Shown: in pieces, positions 49,474 to 60,359 of the stretch
Position numbering within the stretch: the stretch's first letter is position 1
Layout: each line of letters starts with the position of its first letter
Assembly (NCBI RefSeq): GCF_052156635.1
Contig: NZ_JBQKUO010000002.1
Location: 248,001 to 312,000, forward strand
Direction of reading: 5' to 3'
DNA: 64,000 bases
Source of the DNA: Nitrospina sp052156635
Lineage (GTDB): Bacteria; Nitrospinota; Nitrospinia; Nitrospinales; Nitrospinaceae
The notes under the pieces: model-generated
The model's input: only the letters and a program-made list of their open reading frames with translations
Databases searched by the model: none
What the model was told of the DNA's origin: nothing
Position numbers and translations under genes: made by a program

Positions 49474-51963
49474 TTACGGGGCGACTTCTTCCAGCACAAA
49501 CGGCTCGATGATGTCGCCCTGTTTCACATCCTGAAATTTTTCCAGCGACAGGCCGCATTCGTATCCGGAAGCGACTTCCTTTACGTCTTCCTTGAACCGG
49601 CGGAGCGTCTGGATTTTGCCCTCGTACACCACCACGTTGTCGCGCAGGAGACGGGCGCGGCGGTTTCTCTCCAACGTGCCGGAAAGCACGTGACAGCCCG
49701 CCACCACACCGACCTTCGGGATGGTGAACACCTCACGGATTTCAGCACGTCCCGTGACCTTTTCACGGAAGGTGGGCTCCAGAAGACCTTCCATCGCTTT
49801 CTTGATGTCTTCGATGGCGTCGTAAATGATGCCATACATACGCACATCCACGTTTTCCTGCTGGGCCATGGCCGCCGCCTGTTCCGTGGGTCTTACATTG
49901 AAGCCGATGACGATGGCATTCGAGGCGCTTGCCAGCAGGACGTCGGATTCGGTGATACCGCCCACCGCGTCGTGAATGACCTTGATCCGCACCTTGTCCG
50001 TTCCGACCCGGGTCACTGCTTCCTGAACCGCCTGGATGGAGCCCTGCACGTCGGCCTTGATGATCAGGTTCAGCTCCTGGATCTTGCCTTCCAGAATCTG
50101 CTGGTGCAGGTCTTCCATGCTGATACGCGGTTTTGCCGACAACACGGTTTCCCGCTGGCGCTGGAGTTTGAGCTGGCTCAACTGGCGCGCCCGCTTTTCA
50201 TCCTTGACCACCATGAACTTGTCGCCCGCATCCGGAACTTCCGGAATACCGACCACCTCCACCGGCATGGCGAGCGTGGCTTCATCGATGGTTTTACCGA
50301 GGTCATTGTTCAAGGCGCGAACCTTGCCGAAATAGTTTCCGACGATGAACGGGTCGCCCACTTTGAGACTGCCTTTTTCAACGATGATGGTGGCGACGGG
50401 GCCGCGTCCCTTGTCCAGATGCGATTCGATGACGGTGCCGCGTGCCCGGACCTTGGGGTTGGCTTTCAATTCCATGATCTCCGCCTGCAGGAGCAGCATT
50501 TCGAGCAGGTTTTCAAGTCCGGTTCCCATTTTCGCCGAGACTTCGGCGATGATGGTCTGCCCGCCCCATTCTTCCGGAATGAGACCCTGGTCGGCCAATT
50601 GCTTCTTCACCTCGTCCGGCTTGGCATCGGGTTTGTCGATCTTGTTGATGGCCACGACCAGCGGCGTGCCCGCGGCGGTGGCGTGGTGGATGGCCTCCTT
50701 GGTCTGCGGTTTCAGACCATCGTCGGCGGCGACCACGAGCACCACGATGTCCGTGATCTGGGCGCCGCGCGCCCGCATGGCGGTGAAGGCCTCATGGCCG
50801 GGAGTGTCCAGAAAGGTGATGGGTTTCCCGTTGACCTTCGCCTGGTACGCGCCGATGTGCTGGGTGATGCCGCCTTTTTCCGACTCGGTCACGTTGGTTT
50901 TGCGGACGGCGTCGAGCAGGGAGGTTTTGCCGTGGTCGACGTGGCCCATGATGGTGACGATGGGCGGACGCGGAACCCGGTCCTTCTCATTATCCGGTTC
51001 GTCCTCATCCTCAAAGCCCACTTCGGACTCAGGCGTGACGCGTTCCACCTCGAAGCCGCGCTGGTCTGCCAGTTTGAAGGCAATATCAAAATCCAGGCTC
51101 TGATTGATCGTGGCCATGACCCCCATACCCATCAGGTCCTTGATGAGGTCGTTGGGCGTGCATTTGAGTTTGTCGGACAGGTCGCGCAGGGGGGTGGTGT
51201 CCATGAGGCGGACCACTTCAAACCCTTCTTCCTCCACAACGGCTGTGGGTGCGGGGGCCGGCTGCGTTGCTGCCGGACGCCTCGGTATGTTCCTGTCCCC
51301 GCCGCGTTCGCCTTTTTTCTGCGACGGTTGCGGTTTTCCTTTGGCACGGGGCGGTTTGGGCGTACTCTCCTTGTCCTGGCCTTCTTTTTTGACGATTTTA
51401 AGACCCAGCTTGCGTCCGGTCTTGTTCCCGTCTTCGTCCAGCTCTTCCTGGTCAACCGGCTTGACGGCACGGCCGCCGGCGTCTTTCTTTTTCGGCTTGG
51501 AGGGCGATGGTTTCTCCGTCTGGGCTTTCTTTTGGGTTGATTCCTTGCCCGGAGCGACTTCTTTTTTGGCCGCGGGTTTGGAGGCTGCTTTGGATTTGGC
51601 GGTTTCTTTCGCTTCGGTTTTTTGGGAGGTTTTGGCCTTGGCAGGTTTTTTCGCGTCCCCTTCTTTTTTCTCTACGGTTTTGGTAGCGGCCTTGGCAGGG
51701 GTTTTGGTCGCCGCTTTTTTCTTGGTCGCGGTTTTGGCTGTGACTTTCGAAGTCGCCTTGGCTTTGGTGGTGGAGTTTTTCTTTTTGCCGGCACCGTCAA
51801 CCGGTTTTTCGGTAAAAAAATCCCGTATGTAATTGGCCATGTCCTCATCAATGGAGCTCATGTGGTTCTTGACCGGGCAGTCTTGATTCTTGAGCTCGTC
51901 GATGATCTGGTCATTCTGGACGTTGAGTTCCAACGCCAATTTGTTAATCCTGATTTTAGCCAA
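49474..51963 (-). CDS. infB: Translation initiation factor IF-2 (TTG start)
   Basis: The product has 829 residues. The start TTG at 51963 gives (M)AKIRINKLALELNV, the standard IF2N beginning, with AGGAGG six bases upstream; the TTG two codons earlier touches the ribosome site. Residues ~65-200 are a low-complexity Lys/Ala/Thr linker. A second IF2N domain is near 265. The G domain follows, with GHVDHGKTSLL, DTPGHEAF and NKID, then domains II-IV. It delivers initiator tRNA to the 30S subunit. Confidence 0.98.
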   Translation of the reverse strand: MAKIRINKLALELNVQNDQIIDELKNQDCPVKNHMSSIDEDMANYIRDFFTEKPVDGAGKKKNSTTKAKATSKVTAKTATKKKAATKTPAKAATKTVEKKEGDAKKPAKAKTSQKTEAKETAKSKAASKPAAKKEVAPGKESTQKKAQTEKPSPSKPKKKDAGGRAVKPVDQEELDEDGNKTGRKLGLKIVKKEGQDKESTPKPPRAKGKPQPSQKKGERGGDRNIPRRPAATQPAPAPTAVVEEEGFEVVRLMDTTPLRDLSDKLKCTPNDLIKDLMGMGVMATINQSLDFDIAFKLADQRGFEVERVTPESEVGFEDEDEPDNEKDRVPRPPIVTIMGHVDHGKTSLLDAVRKTNVTESEKGGITQHIGAYQAKVNGKPITFLDTPGHEAFTAMRARGAQITDIVVLVVAADDGLKPQTKEAIHHATAAGTPLVVAINKIDKPDAKPDEVKKQLADQGLIPEEWGGQTIIAEVSAKMGTGLENLLEMLLLQAEIMELKANPKVRARGTVIESHLDKGRGPVATIIVEKGSLKVGDPFIVGNYFGKVRALNNDLGKTIDEATLAMPVEVVGIPEVPDAGDKFMVVKDEKRARQLSQLKLQRQRETVLSAKPRISMEDLHQQILEGKIQELNLIIKADVQGSIQAVQEAVTRVGTDKVRIKVIHDAVGGITESDVLLASASNAIVIGFNVRPTEQAAAMAQQENVDVRMYGIIYDAIEDIKKAMEGLLEPTFREKVTGRAEIREVFTIPKVGVVAGCHVLSGTLERNRRARLLRDNVVVYEGKIQTLRRFKEDVKEVASGYECGLSLEKFQDVKQGDIIEPFVLEEVAP

Positions 51964-52014
51964 AGGCAACCTCCTGAACTGTGGATGTTATTTTAGGTCC
52001 TCATAATCATCCCC

Positions 52015-53769
52015 TCAAACGTTTTCGTACTTCTCCATAAGCAGTTTGGCCTGGGTGATGATGGCCTGAGCCGTATCTTCGTCAATACCTTCGATTACCG
52101 CAAGTTCTTCCACTGCGGTGACGGACAACTCGGCAACGGTCTGGAACCCGCTGTCGGCCAGAGAGTCGATGATGGAGGGGGAAACACCCGCCAGCGCTTC
52201 AAGCCCGAGTTCCTGTTCTTCCTCTTCTTCCTCATTGTTGTTATTTGCGGAAACAGTCTCTTCCTCCGCCGGCACCGGTACCGCTTCTTCGGCGGGGGTC
52301 TCCTCCGGCGCGGATGCTGTGGCGGTTTCGTCCTTTTCTTCACGGGGCTCAGCGGCTTCCGTAAGGGAATCCAGAAACCCGGATTCCAAAGAGGGTTTCT
52401 TGAGACTGGGGGAGGTGTAAACGAGGTTGTCGTTTTCCTCCACCGTGTTCACCACGGGCGGTGGAGCCGCCGGTGCGGGCTCGGCTGCTTCCGGACGTTT
52501 GGCGATCTGTTCCTCTGCAAACTCGACCAGCGATTCGGCTTTTTTCGGACCGATACCGGGCAGTTCCTGCATGCCGGCGGGGCCGCGCTTCACCACTTCG
52601 TCGAAGGAGACGATGTTGTCGTTGAACAGGATGGAGACGATCTTTTCCCCAAACCCCTTGGTGTTTTTGAGAATCTCGAAAAAGTCCTCTTTGGGGGAAG
52701 TCGAAGTCTGAAACAGGCTGGGTGCTTCCAGCAGACCGCCGGCCTCCGATTCCCCTTTGATATCGATCTTCCATTTGACCAGCTTGGCGGCAAGGCGCAC
52801 GTTCTGCCCCTTCTTGCCGATAGCCAGCGACATCTGGTCGTCTGCGACAATGATGGTCATCTGCTTTTCGTCCTTGTTCATCAGGATGCGCGAAATCTTC
52901 GCCGGGCTGAGGGCGTTGCGGATGAAAATTTCCGGGTCTTCGGAGAACTCGACGATGTCGATTTTCTCGCCGCGCAATTCCTGCACGATGGACTGGACGC
53001 GCAGGCCACGCATTCCGACGCAGGCGCCGACGGCGTCGATGTCGCGGTCGTTGGTGCGCACGGCGATCTTGGTCCGGCCGTTGGGCTCGCGCACGATGCC
53101 CATGATTTCCACCATGCCTTCGCTGATTTCCGGAACCTCCAGTTCGAACAGGCGCTTGATGAGTCCGACGTGGGTGCGAGAAAGGATCACCAGTGTGTTC
53201 TTCGCCGTCTTGCGCACGTCCAGGACATAGGCGCGAACGCGGTCACCGCGGTTGAAGGATTCGCGAAACACCTGTTCCCGTCGTGGAAGAATGCCTTCCG
53301 CCTTGCCCAGGTCCACGATGATGTCGCCGTGCTCGAAGCGTTGCACGATGCCGTTGATGAGGTCGTCTTTCTTGTCGATGAATTCGTTGTACAGGATTTC
53401 AATTTCCGCTTCCCGCACCTTCTGCAGGATGACCTGCTTCGCCAGCTGCGCGGCGATGCGGCCCAAATCCTCCAGTTCCCGTTTCACCAGCACGACGTCC
53501 CCGTTCTCCGCGTCGGGGTGCAGCTTCTGCGCCTGCTTTTTGGTGATCTGCGTTTCCGGGTCGCTGACCCGGGAGACGACAGTGCGCTCGGTCAGGATTT
53601 CCACCTCGCCGGTTTCTTCGTTGAAATGGCTTTGCAGGGTTTCGAGGTCCGGCAGTTTTTTGCGTACGGCGGCTTCCACCGCGCTCTTGAGAGCATCGAT
53701 CAGCACGTCTCGGTCGATGCCCTTTTCCCGGCACAACTGGTCAATGATGTGGATGACTTCAGAGGTCAT
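52015..53769 (-). CDS. nusA: Transcription termination/antitermination factor NusA with acidic C-terminal extension
   Basis: The product has 584 residues, longer than the usual ~350-500. In order: N-terminal RNAP-binding domain (1-~125), S1 domain (RFEHGDIIVDLGKAEGILPRREQ), and two KH domains (VGACVGMRGLRVQSIVQELRGEKIDIV and LAIGKKGQNVRLAAKLVKWKID). A helix-hairpin-helix segment near 415 (GMQELPGIGPKKAESLVEFAE), an acidic low-complexity linker (~440-530) and a second HhH-like repeat at the C-terminus complete it. It pauses and anti-terminates RNA polymerase. It overlaps rimP by 4 bases. Confidence 0.97.
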   Translation of the reverse strand: MTSEVIHIIDQLCREKGIDRDVLIDALKSAVEAAVRKKLPDLETLQSHFNEETGEVEILTERTVVSRVSDPETQITKKQAQKLHPDAENGDVVLVKRELEDLGRIAAQLAKQVILQKVREAEIEILYNEFIDKKDDLINGIVQRFEHGDIIVDLGKAEGILPRREQVFRESFNRGDRVRAYVLDVRKTAKNTLVILSRTHVGLIKRLFELEVPEISEGMVEIMGIVREPNGRTKIAVRTNDRDIDAVGACVGMRGLRVQSIVQELRGEKIDIVEFSEDPEIFIRNALSPAKISRILMNKDEKQMTIIVADDQMSLAIGKKGQNVRLAAKLVKWKIDIKGESEAGGLLEAPSLFQTSTSPKEDFFEILKNTKGFGEKIVSILFNDNIVSFDEVVKRGPAGMQELPGIGPKKAESLVEFAEEQIAKRPEAAEPAPAAPPPVVNTVEENDNLVYTSPSLKKPSLESGFLDSLTEAAEPREEKDETATASAPEETPAEEAVPVPAEEETVSANNNNEEEEEEQELGLEALAGVSPSIIDSLADSGFQTVAELSVTAVEELAVIEGIDEDTAQAIITQAKLLMEKYENV

Positions 53770-54233
53770 AATTTGAATTCGATTTCCAAACGGGCGGAGG
53801 CGATGTTATTCAGCGGAATGGCAAAGGTCTGCCCCTGCGCATCCACGTGCACATCGCCGTCCTCAAAGTTTTTCAGAGTACCCTTGAAGTTTCTGCGGTC
53901 GCCGATCGGGGCATAGGTGGTGATCTGGACCTTCTTGCCCAAATAGCGCCGAAAATCCTTTTCCTTTTTCAGCGGCCGGTCCAGACCCGGCGACGATACT
54001 TCCAGGATGTAATGCGTGCGGACAATATCGTCCACCTCAATCATGTCTTCCACCATGCGGCTGACTTTCTTGCAGTCCTCCACACCCACACCGCCGGGTT
54101 TGTCGATGTAAATGCGCAGGATCCAGTTGCGACCTTCGCGCCTGTATTCGACATCCACCAGTTCCAGACCCTGGGCCAGAATGACGGGCTCCACCAGCGA
54201 TTCAACTGCTTGTGGTATTGAGCCTTTGGACAT
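53766..54233 (-). CDS. rimP: Ribosome maturation factor RimP
   Basis: The product has 155 residues, the usual size. Motifs LVEPVILAQGLELVDVEYRREGRNWILRIYID and HYILEVSSPGLDRPLKKEKDFRRYLGK are diagnostic. It is needed for 30S assembly. The start is the ATG at 54233, chosen by family length; open frame extends to 54362 through an inverted repeat. No strong ribosome site is visible. It is first in the rimP-nusA-infB operon. Confidence 0.95.
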   Translation of the reverse strand: MSKGSIPQAVESLVEPVILAQGLELVDVEYRREGRNWILRIYIDKPGGVGVEDCKKVSRMVEDMIEVDDIVRTHYILEVSSPGLDRPLKKEKDFRRYLGKKVQITTYAPIGDRRNFKGTLKNFEDGDVHVDAQGQTFAIPLNNIASARLEIEFKL

Positions 54234-54273
54234 GGTGTGGCCGGTTGCCGCTAGGTTGCCAGTTTGCATGGTT

Positions 54274-54309
54274 GTCAAAATTCCGTCCAATGCGCTCTGG
54301 AATTTTGAC
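54274..54309 (-). repeat. Perfect 11-bp inverted repeat in the rimP leader
   Basis: GTCAAAATTCC (54274-54284) and GGAATTTTGAC (54299-54309) are separated by 14 bases. It lies between the proS terminator and the rimP start, where the operon's promoter or leader must be. It could be a leader hairpin or an operator. Confidence 0.5.
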
Positions 54310-54332
54310 GTACGGTTTGCATGATTCGATAC

Positions 54333-54356
54333 AAAAAAAGCGGGCTGGAAGCCCGC
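54333..54356 (-). terminator. Rho-independent terminator after proS
   Basis: Read on the minus strand, GCGGGCT-TCC-AGCCCGC is followed by seven T. It ends the upstream minus-strand transcript about 95 bases after the proS stop. The remaining sequence of the 217-base gap 54234-54450 is the rimP leader. Confidence 0.9.
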
Positions 54357-54450
54357 CATCAATGCAGACCGCTCAATTTGTGTAAATTTTAACCGAAATT
54401 CGGCGGAGCTTGCAAGCTAATTTCATGAAACGGAAGGGCCGGGAGCAAAA

Positions 54451-56160
<1,710 letters not shown>

Positions 56161-56230
56161 GCGTGTTCTCGTGGGTTCGTTTCAGACCGGCAAAACCGGT
56201 TGAGGGATGATAAGCAACCTGCCGAATAAG

Positions 56231-58000
56231 TCAAGGGGTGGGAATTTGCGGCGCATCGGATGCGGTGGAGACGAACAGCTCGTTGGCCAGTTCGATGTCC
56301 TGCGGGAAATGAATCTCCAGCCAGCCTTTGTGTATTTCGAGGTAGTGAACGTTGAAACCGCGGTCGATCATTTCCTGTACGAGGTCGGTGAGACGGAACT
56401 TGGAGACGTCTTCCGCTTCCTGGATCTGGCCCCGCAGGTTCTGCCGCACGTCGTGCCAGGTTTCGAGGAACTGCTCGGCGCCGGTCCTGGTGAACTTGGC
56501 AAGCCCGATGAACTCGTGCGTCGCCAGTGCGGGGTCGATCTTCTTGCCGATCTTGGCGATGGTGTTCTGGTAATCGAAACTGATGGTGCGTCGTCCGCGG
56601 TTTCTATTGTTGCGGCTGATGACGTAATCCGTCGCCTTGCCGTCCACAGAGTCGAGATACTGGATGGAGTTGTCCACCACCAGAACGATATCTTCGCGTG
56701 AAGCCAGCAGTTTTGAGAACACGCCATACTCGACCAGGATGTCGGAGTACAGCATGATGAAGCCGTTCGACATCTTGTCCTCGGCGGCCAGGATGCTGTC
56801 GAGCTCGGTGTTCTTTTCGTAATCCGGCGCTTCGATGAAGCTCACACCCTCCGCACGCATCTTGTCTTTGCCGTGGCCGGTGACCACGGTGATGTCGGTC
56901 AGGCGGTTGATGTTGAGCGATTTGATCTGGCGTGCGAGCAGGGTTTTTCCCGCGATGTCGATCATTGCCTTCGGCGTGTCGCCGATGACTTTCTCAAGAT
57001 CCGGAGCGCGGCCCGCCGCCGGAATGATGACCGGCGTGTTTTTATTGGACTCGTCGAGCCGGTCTTTTTCCTTCACATCGAGGAAGCCCACGGCATCAAA
57101 GATGTCGCGCAGGGGCGCGCACATCGGATCGGCCTCAAACGAACGCTGGTTGAGCAGAATGGTGCGCGCGGTTTCGAGCATCGATTTGTACGCGGTGCGC
57201 AACAGGTGGTTGGCGTAGATGACGATGTGGAATCCGGATTGCTTGAGTTCGTCCTCGACGATGTTGTTGTATGTGGTCGGCACGCAGACAAGCGGCTTGT
57301 CCATCTCCAATTCAGCGAGGAGACTCTGGTAACGCTTTGCAAACTCGAGGATCTCAGAAGGGTCCTTGGATTTGGAATGGATCATGATGCCGTCGGCCCC
57401 GGCCTCGAGATAGGCGCGGGCTCGGTCGAGTGCGTCGTCGAGTCCCAGTCCGGCGATCAGGCTTTCCAGCCGGGCGATGATCATGAAGTCGCCGGTCATC
57501 TGCACGGCCTTGCCGCGCTTGATCTTGTAGGCGAAGGCCTGCGGTTCCTGCAGGGTCTGCGTGGTGCCGGCCTCCAGGCTGTTGCGTTTCGGGAACACCT
57601 TGTCCTCGATGATGACGGCGGAGACGCCCGCGCGTTCCAGTTTGGACACGGTGTATTCGAACATGTTGGGATCACCGCCGGTGTCGCCGTCCACGATCAT
57701 CGGCTTCCTGGTGACGGCGAGGATTTCCTGGATGGTGTGCAGGCGCGAGTCGAAGCTGATGACCTCGATGTCCGGATGGCCCTTGGAGGCGGAGTCGGTG
57801 AGGCTGCTTTCCCAGATGGCGTCGAATTCACGGACCACCTGGTTGCCGTCCGCGTCCTGTCCTTCGATGCGGGCGTTGTCGGCAATGATGCCGCTCAGCC
57901 CGTTGTGGGCTTCAATGGCGCGGACCAGTTGTCCCTGTTGGAGCATGTGTTTCAGCTTGCCGCGCCGTTCTTCCGGCAGGGTTTTGTTCAAAAGGGTCAT
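56231..58000 (-). CDS. Phosphoenolpyruvate mutase fused to a nucleotidyltransferase
   Basis: The product has 589 residues. Residues ~15-300 are a PEP mutase, with WESSLTDSASKGHPD, the metal Asp in VDGDTGGD and the diagnostic loop EDKVFPKRNS. Residues ~320-570 are a sugar/choline-type nucleotidyltransferase (VIIPAAGRAPDLEKVIGDTPKAMIDIAGKTLL, then LMYSDILV-like metal site). PEP mutase makes phosphonopyruvate; the fused domain probably activates a phosphonate with CTP. This pairing is known from phosphonate biosynthesis genes. The usual decarboxylase and transaminase are absent here. It overlaps the upstream hypothetical gene by 4 bases. Confidence 0.9.
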   Translation of the reverse strand: MTLLNKTLPEERRGKLKHMLQQGQLVRAIEAHNGLSGIIADNARIEGQDADGNQVVREFDAIWESSLTDSASKGHPDIEVISFDSRLHTIQEILAVTRKPMIVDGDTGGDPNMFEYTVSKLERAGVSAVIIEDKVFPKRNSLEAGTTQTLQEPQAFAYKIKRGKAVQMTGDFMIIARLESLIAGLGLDDALDRARAYLEAGADGIMIHSKSKDPSEILEFAKRYQSLLAELEMDKPLVCVPTTYNNIVEDELKQSGFHIVIYANHLLRTAYKSMLETARTILLNQRSFEADPMCAPLRDIFDAVGFLDVKEKDRLDESNKNTPVIIPAAGRAPDLEKVIGDTPKAMIDIAGKTLLARQIKSLNINRLTDITVVTGHGKDKMRAEGVSFIEAPDYEKNTELDSILAAEDKMSNGFIMLYSDILVEYGVFSKLLASREDIVLVVDNSIQYLDSVDGKATDYVISRNNRNRGRRTISFDYQNTIAKIGKKIDPALATHEFIGLAKFTRTGAEQFLETWHDVRQNLRGQIQEAEDVSKFRLTDLVQEMIDRGFNVHYLEIHKGWLEIHFPQDIELANELFVSTASDAPQIPTP

Positions 58001-58299
58001 GGCGATGGGAATTCCTGATCCGGGCCGCCCAGCTTTTCGCGGATCCAGCCCGGAACGTAAATGGTTTCCAGATCGAACGATTTCAACACGTTCAGAATGA
58101 TTTCAATATGTTGAACCGGACTCAGCGTTTTGTCCAGCACAATCAGGTCCCGGCCGTGGACTTTACAGTGGCCGCTGGCGATGGGAAATTCGGTCTCGTC
58201 CAGTCGCGTGACCTGGATTTCAATGTTCAGTTTTTGCGCAACCGCGTGCAGGTCGTCCAGGCGTTGTCGCGTGAGGGCGTCGGGTTCGGCAGGCGGCAT
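57997..58299 (-). CDS. Conserved hypothetical protein between rseP and the PEP mutase gene
   Basis: The product has 100 residues and is soluble. The central segment IASGHCKVHGRDLIVLDKTLSPVQHIEIILNVLKSF is followed by LETIYVPGWIREKL. It has the look of a small conserved protein seen in several phyla, but I cannot name a family. Its stop overlaps the PEP mutase start (ATGA), and its start is 19 bases after rseP. Coupled translation with the phosphonate gene is likely; a functional link is inferred only. Confidence 0.65.
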   Translation of the reverse strand: MPPAEPDALTRQRLDDLHAVAQKLNIEIQVTRLDETEFPIASGHCKVHGRDLIVLDKTLSPVQHIEIILNVLKSFDLETIYVPGWIREKLGGPDQEFPSP

Positions 58300-58318
58300 G
58301 GGCGCACCGGGTTCTCCA

Positions 58319-59692
58319 TCATTTCATGATTCGCATGATGTCGTTGTAGAACGCGAAGATCATAAGGAAGAGGATCATGAACAGGCCGACCTGGGCGGCG
58401 CGTTCGCGGCTTCGTTCGCTGACCGGCTTGCCTTTAAGGATCTCGATGAGGAAAAACATGATGTGGCCGCCGTCGAGAATGGGGATCGGAAACAGGTTGA
58501 TGAGGCCGAGATTGATGCTGAGAAGCGCGGTGAGCCGGATGATCTGGTTGAATCCCTGTTCCGCCTGCTGGCCGTAAAACTGGAAGATCATGATGGGGCC
58601 GCCAATGTTCTCCGCCGAGACCGAGCCGAAAATCATTTTCTTCACGCTGACGGCGATGAGGTAAGTCAGCTTCCACGTCTCTTCCACCGACCGCCACATG
58701 GAACCGAAAAGGCCATACTGTTCGACTTCCATCTCACCCTGCAGGGCGACACCCAATTGACCTATGGTGATGTCCTTGCCGGTTTCATCCTTCATTTTCT
58801 CCGGTTTCGGTGTCAATTTGAGATCGTAAGTCATGCCGTCTTCACGGAGCACCGTGACATCCAGTTGCTTGCCCGGGTGATCCATGGCGGCGGTCTTGAG
58901 GTCCTGCCAGCCGCGAATGGGCGTGTTGTTGATCTCCAGCAGGACGTCGCCTTCCTGAATGCCGGCTGTCTCCGCGGCAGACCCCTCCTCCACGGCGGCG
59001 ATGCGGCGGACCAGCGGCGTGATGCCGATGAGTCCGACGGTTTCTTTCTCACCCCACAGGTTGGTGATTTCTTCAGAAACCGGAGTGATGGTTTTTTCTA
59101 CCAGGGACTTGCCATCCTTTTCCACGACGAACTGCATGGGCTCCCCCGGCGCGTCGTGCACGATTTGCAGCAGTTGATCCCAGAACCGGATTTCCTGTCC
59201 GTTGACCTCGACGATGCGGTCGCCGGTCTCGATGCCCGCCGCCAGCGCCGGGGAGTCGTCCCGCACCATGCCGACGGTGGTGCCCAGTGCAGGTACCCCG
59301 TTCATGTAGACGATCACGTAAATGAGGATGGCGAACAGAATGTTGAACAGGGGGCCGCCGAAGGCGATGGCGATGCGGTGGTACACGTTGGCGTGGGAGA
59401 ACGAACCCGTGGTGTCTGCCAGTTCCTCACCGGGGTCTTCGCCCTTCATTTTCACGTAGCCGCCCAGCGGGATGGCGGCGATGAGGTACTCCGTGCCGCC
59501 CTGCTTGAAGCCGACGATCTTGGGTCCGAAACCGAGCGAGAATTTTTCGACGACGACGCCGCACTTGCGCGCGATCAGGAAATGACCGAGTTCGTGAACG
59601 AATATGAGGGCGGCCAGGCCCAGCAGGAACACGAACATGTCGATGCCAAAGGCGGCGATGGAATCCAGGGAAATTGCGGCGACGTCAAACAT
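58319..59692 (-). CDS. rseP: Site-2 intramembrane metalloprotease RseP
   Basis: The product has 457 residues. The zinc motif HELGH is in FVHELGHFLIARKCG near the N-terminus; the second metal ligand is in NLFPIPILDGGHIMFF near the C-terminus. Two PDZ domains lie between, with GIETGDRIVEVNG and GIQEGDVLLEINN. It cleaves anti-sigma factors and leftover signal peptides within the membrane. The ATG at 59692 is used; a TTG nine codons upstream overlaps lolA. Confidence 0.96.
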   Translation of the reverse strand: MFDVAAISLDSIAAFGIDMFVFLLGLAALIFVHELGHFLIARKCGVVVEKFSLGFGPKIVGFKQGGTEYLIAAIPLGGYVKMKGEDPGEELADTTGSFSHANVYHRIAIAFGGPLFNILFAILIYVIVYMNGVPALGTTVGMVRDDSPALAAGIETGDRIVEVNGQEIRFWDQLLQIVHDAPGEPMQFVVEKDGKSLVEKTITPVSEEITNLWGEKETVGLIGITPLVRRIAAVEEGSAAETAGIQEGDVLLEINNTPIRGWQDLKTAAMDHPGKQLDVTVLREDGMTYDLKLTPKPEKMKDETGKDITIGQLGVALQGEMEVEQYGLFGSMWRSVEETWKLTYLIAVSVKKMIFGSVSAENIGGPIMIFQFYGQQAEQGFNQIIRLTALLSINLGLINLFPIPILDGGHIMFFLIEILKGKPVSERSRERAAQVGLFMILFLMIFAFYNDIMRIMK

Positions 59693-59702
59693 GTCGGATG
59701 TT

Positions 59703-60359
59703 TCAGGGTTGAGCGGCAAGGTCGATCAGTTCCACGCCCGGAGGTACCTGGAACTGAAACTGGGAATCGGAAATGCCGGGGTTGTTTTCGATATCTTCAA
59801 ACATCATCTGTGTCCGGTTCCCTAATTTATCATACACACTGGACCCGATGATTTGGAAATTATTCCGGTCGGCCAAAAGCACCAGGCGATCCAGGCCCTG
59901 TTCTTCGGTTTTGGGAATCAATTCCACTACGAGGTTGCCGTCTTCACGTTGAATTTTGCCCACATTGAACGACTCGGTGAGCTTGCCTTCGCCGGACAGG
60001 AAGAGGGCGGGGGTGTTCGAGGAATAGATGCTGTCCACCTTCATGCGGGTCACCTGCGACTCTTCCGGCAGGTACAGCCACAACAACTTGTTGTTGCTGA
60101 TGAGCACCTGCGGGTCCGGGGCGTTGTAGGTCCATTTCATCTTACCCGGTTTTTTGATGAACACCTCGCCTTTGGCTTCCTGTGTCTGGTCCATCACCTT
60201 CAAGTAGGACTTCTGCACAAATCGGGCTTTGAAGGATTGTGTCGCGTCGTATTTCTTCTGGATGGCGGCGATGATGTCCTGCTTCGATTCCGCCAGCAGG
60301 GGTGTGGTGAAAAAGAAGAGAAGGGCGAGGAAAGCAGTGTTTTGAACGATGCGTTTCAT
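59703..60359 (-). CDS. lolA: Outer-membrane lipoprotein carrier protein LolA
   Basis: The product has 218 residues. A signal peptide (NTAFLALLFFFTTPLLA) precedes the LolA half-barrel. Recognisable parts are SFKARFVQKSYL, GEVFIKKPGKMKWTYNAPDPQVLISNNKLLWLYLPEESQV and VELIPK. It carries lipoproteins across the periplasm from LolCDE. The purN stop overlaps its start by 4 bases. It lies between purN and rseP. Confidence 0.92.
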   Translation of the reverse strand: MKRIVQNTAFLALLFFFTTPLLAESKQDIIAAIQKKYDATQSFKARFVQKSYLKVMDQTQEAKGEVFIKKPGKMKWTYNAPDPQVLISNNKLLWLYLPEESQVTRMKVDSIYSSNTPALFLSGEGKLTESFNVGKIQREDGNLVVELIPKTEEQGLDRLVLLADRNNFQIIGSSVYDKLGNRTQMMFEDIENNPGISDSQFQFQVPPGVELIDLAAQP

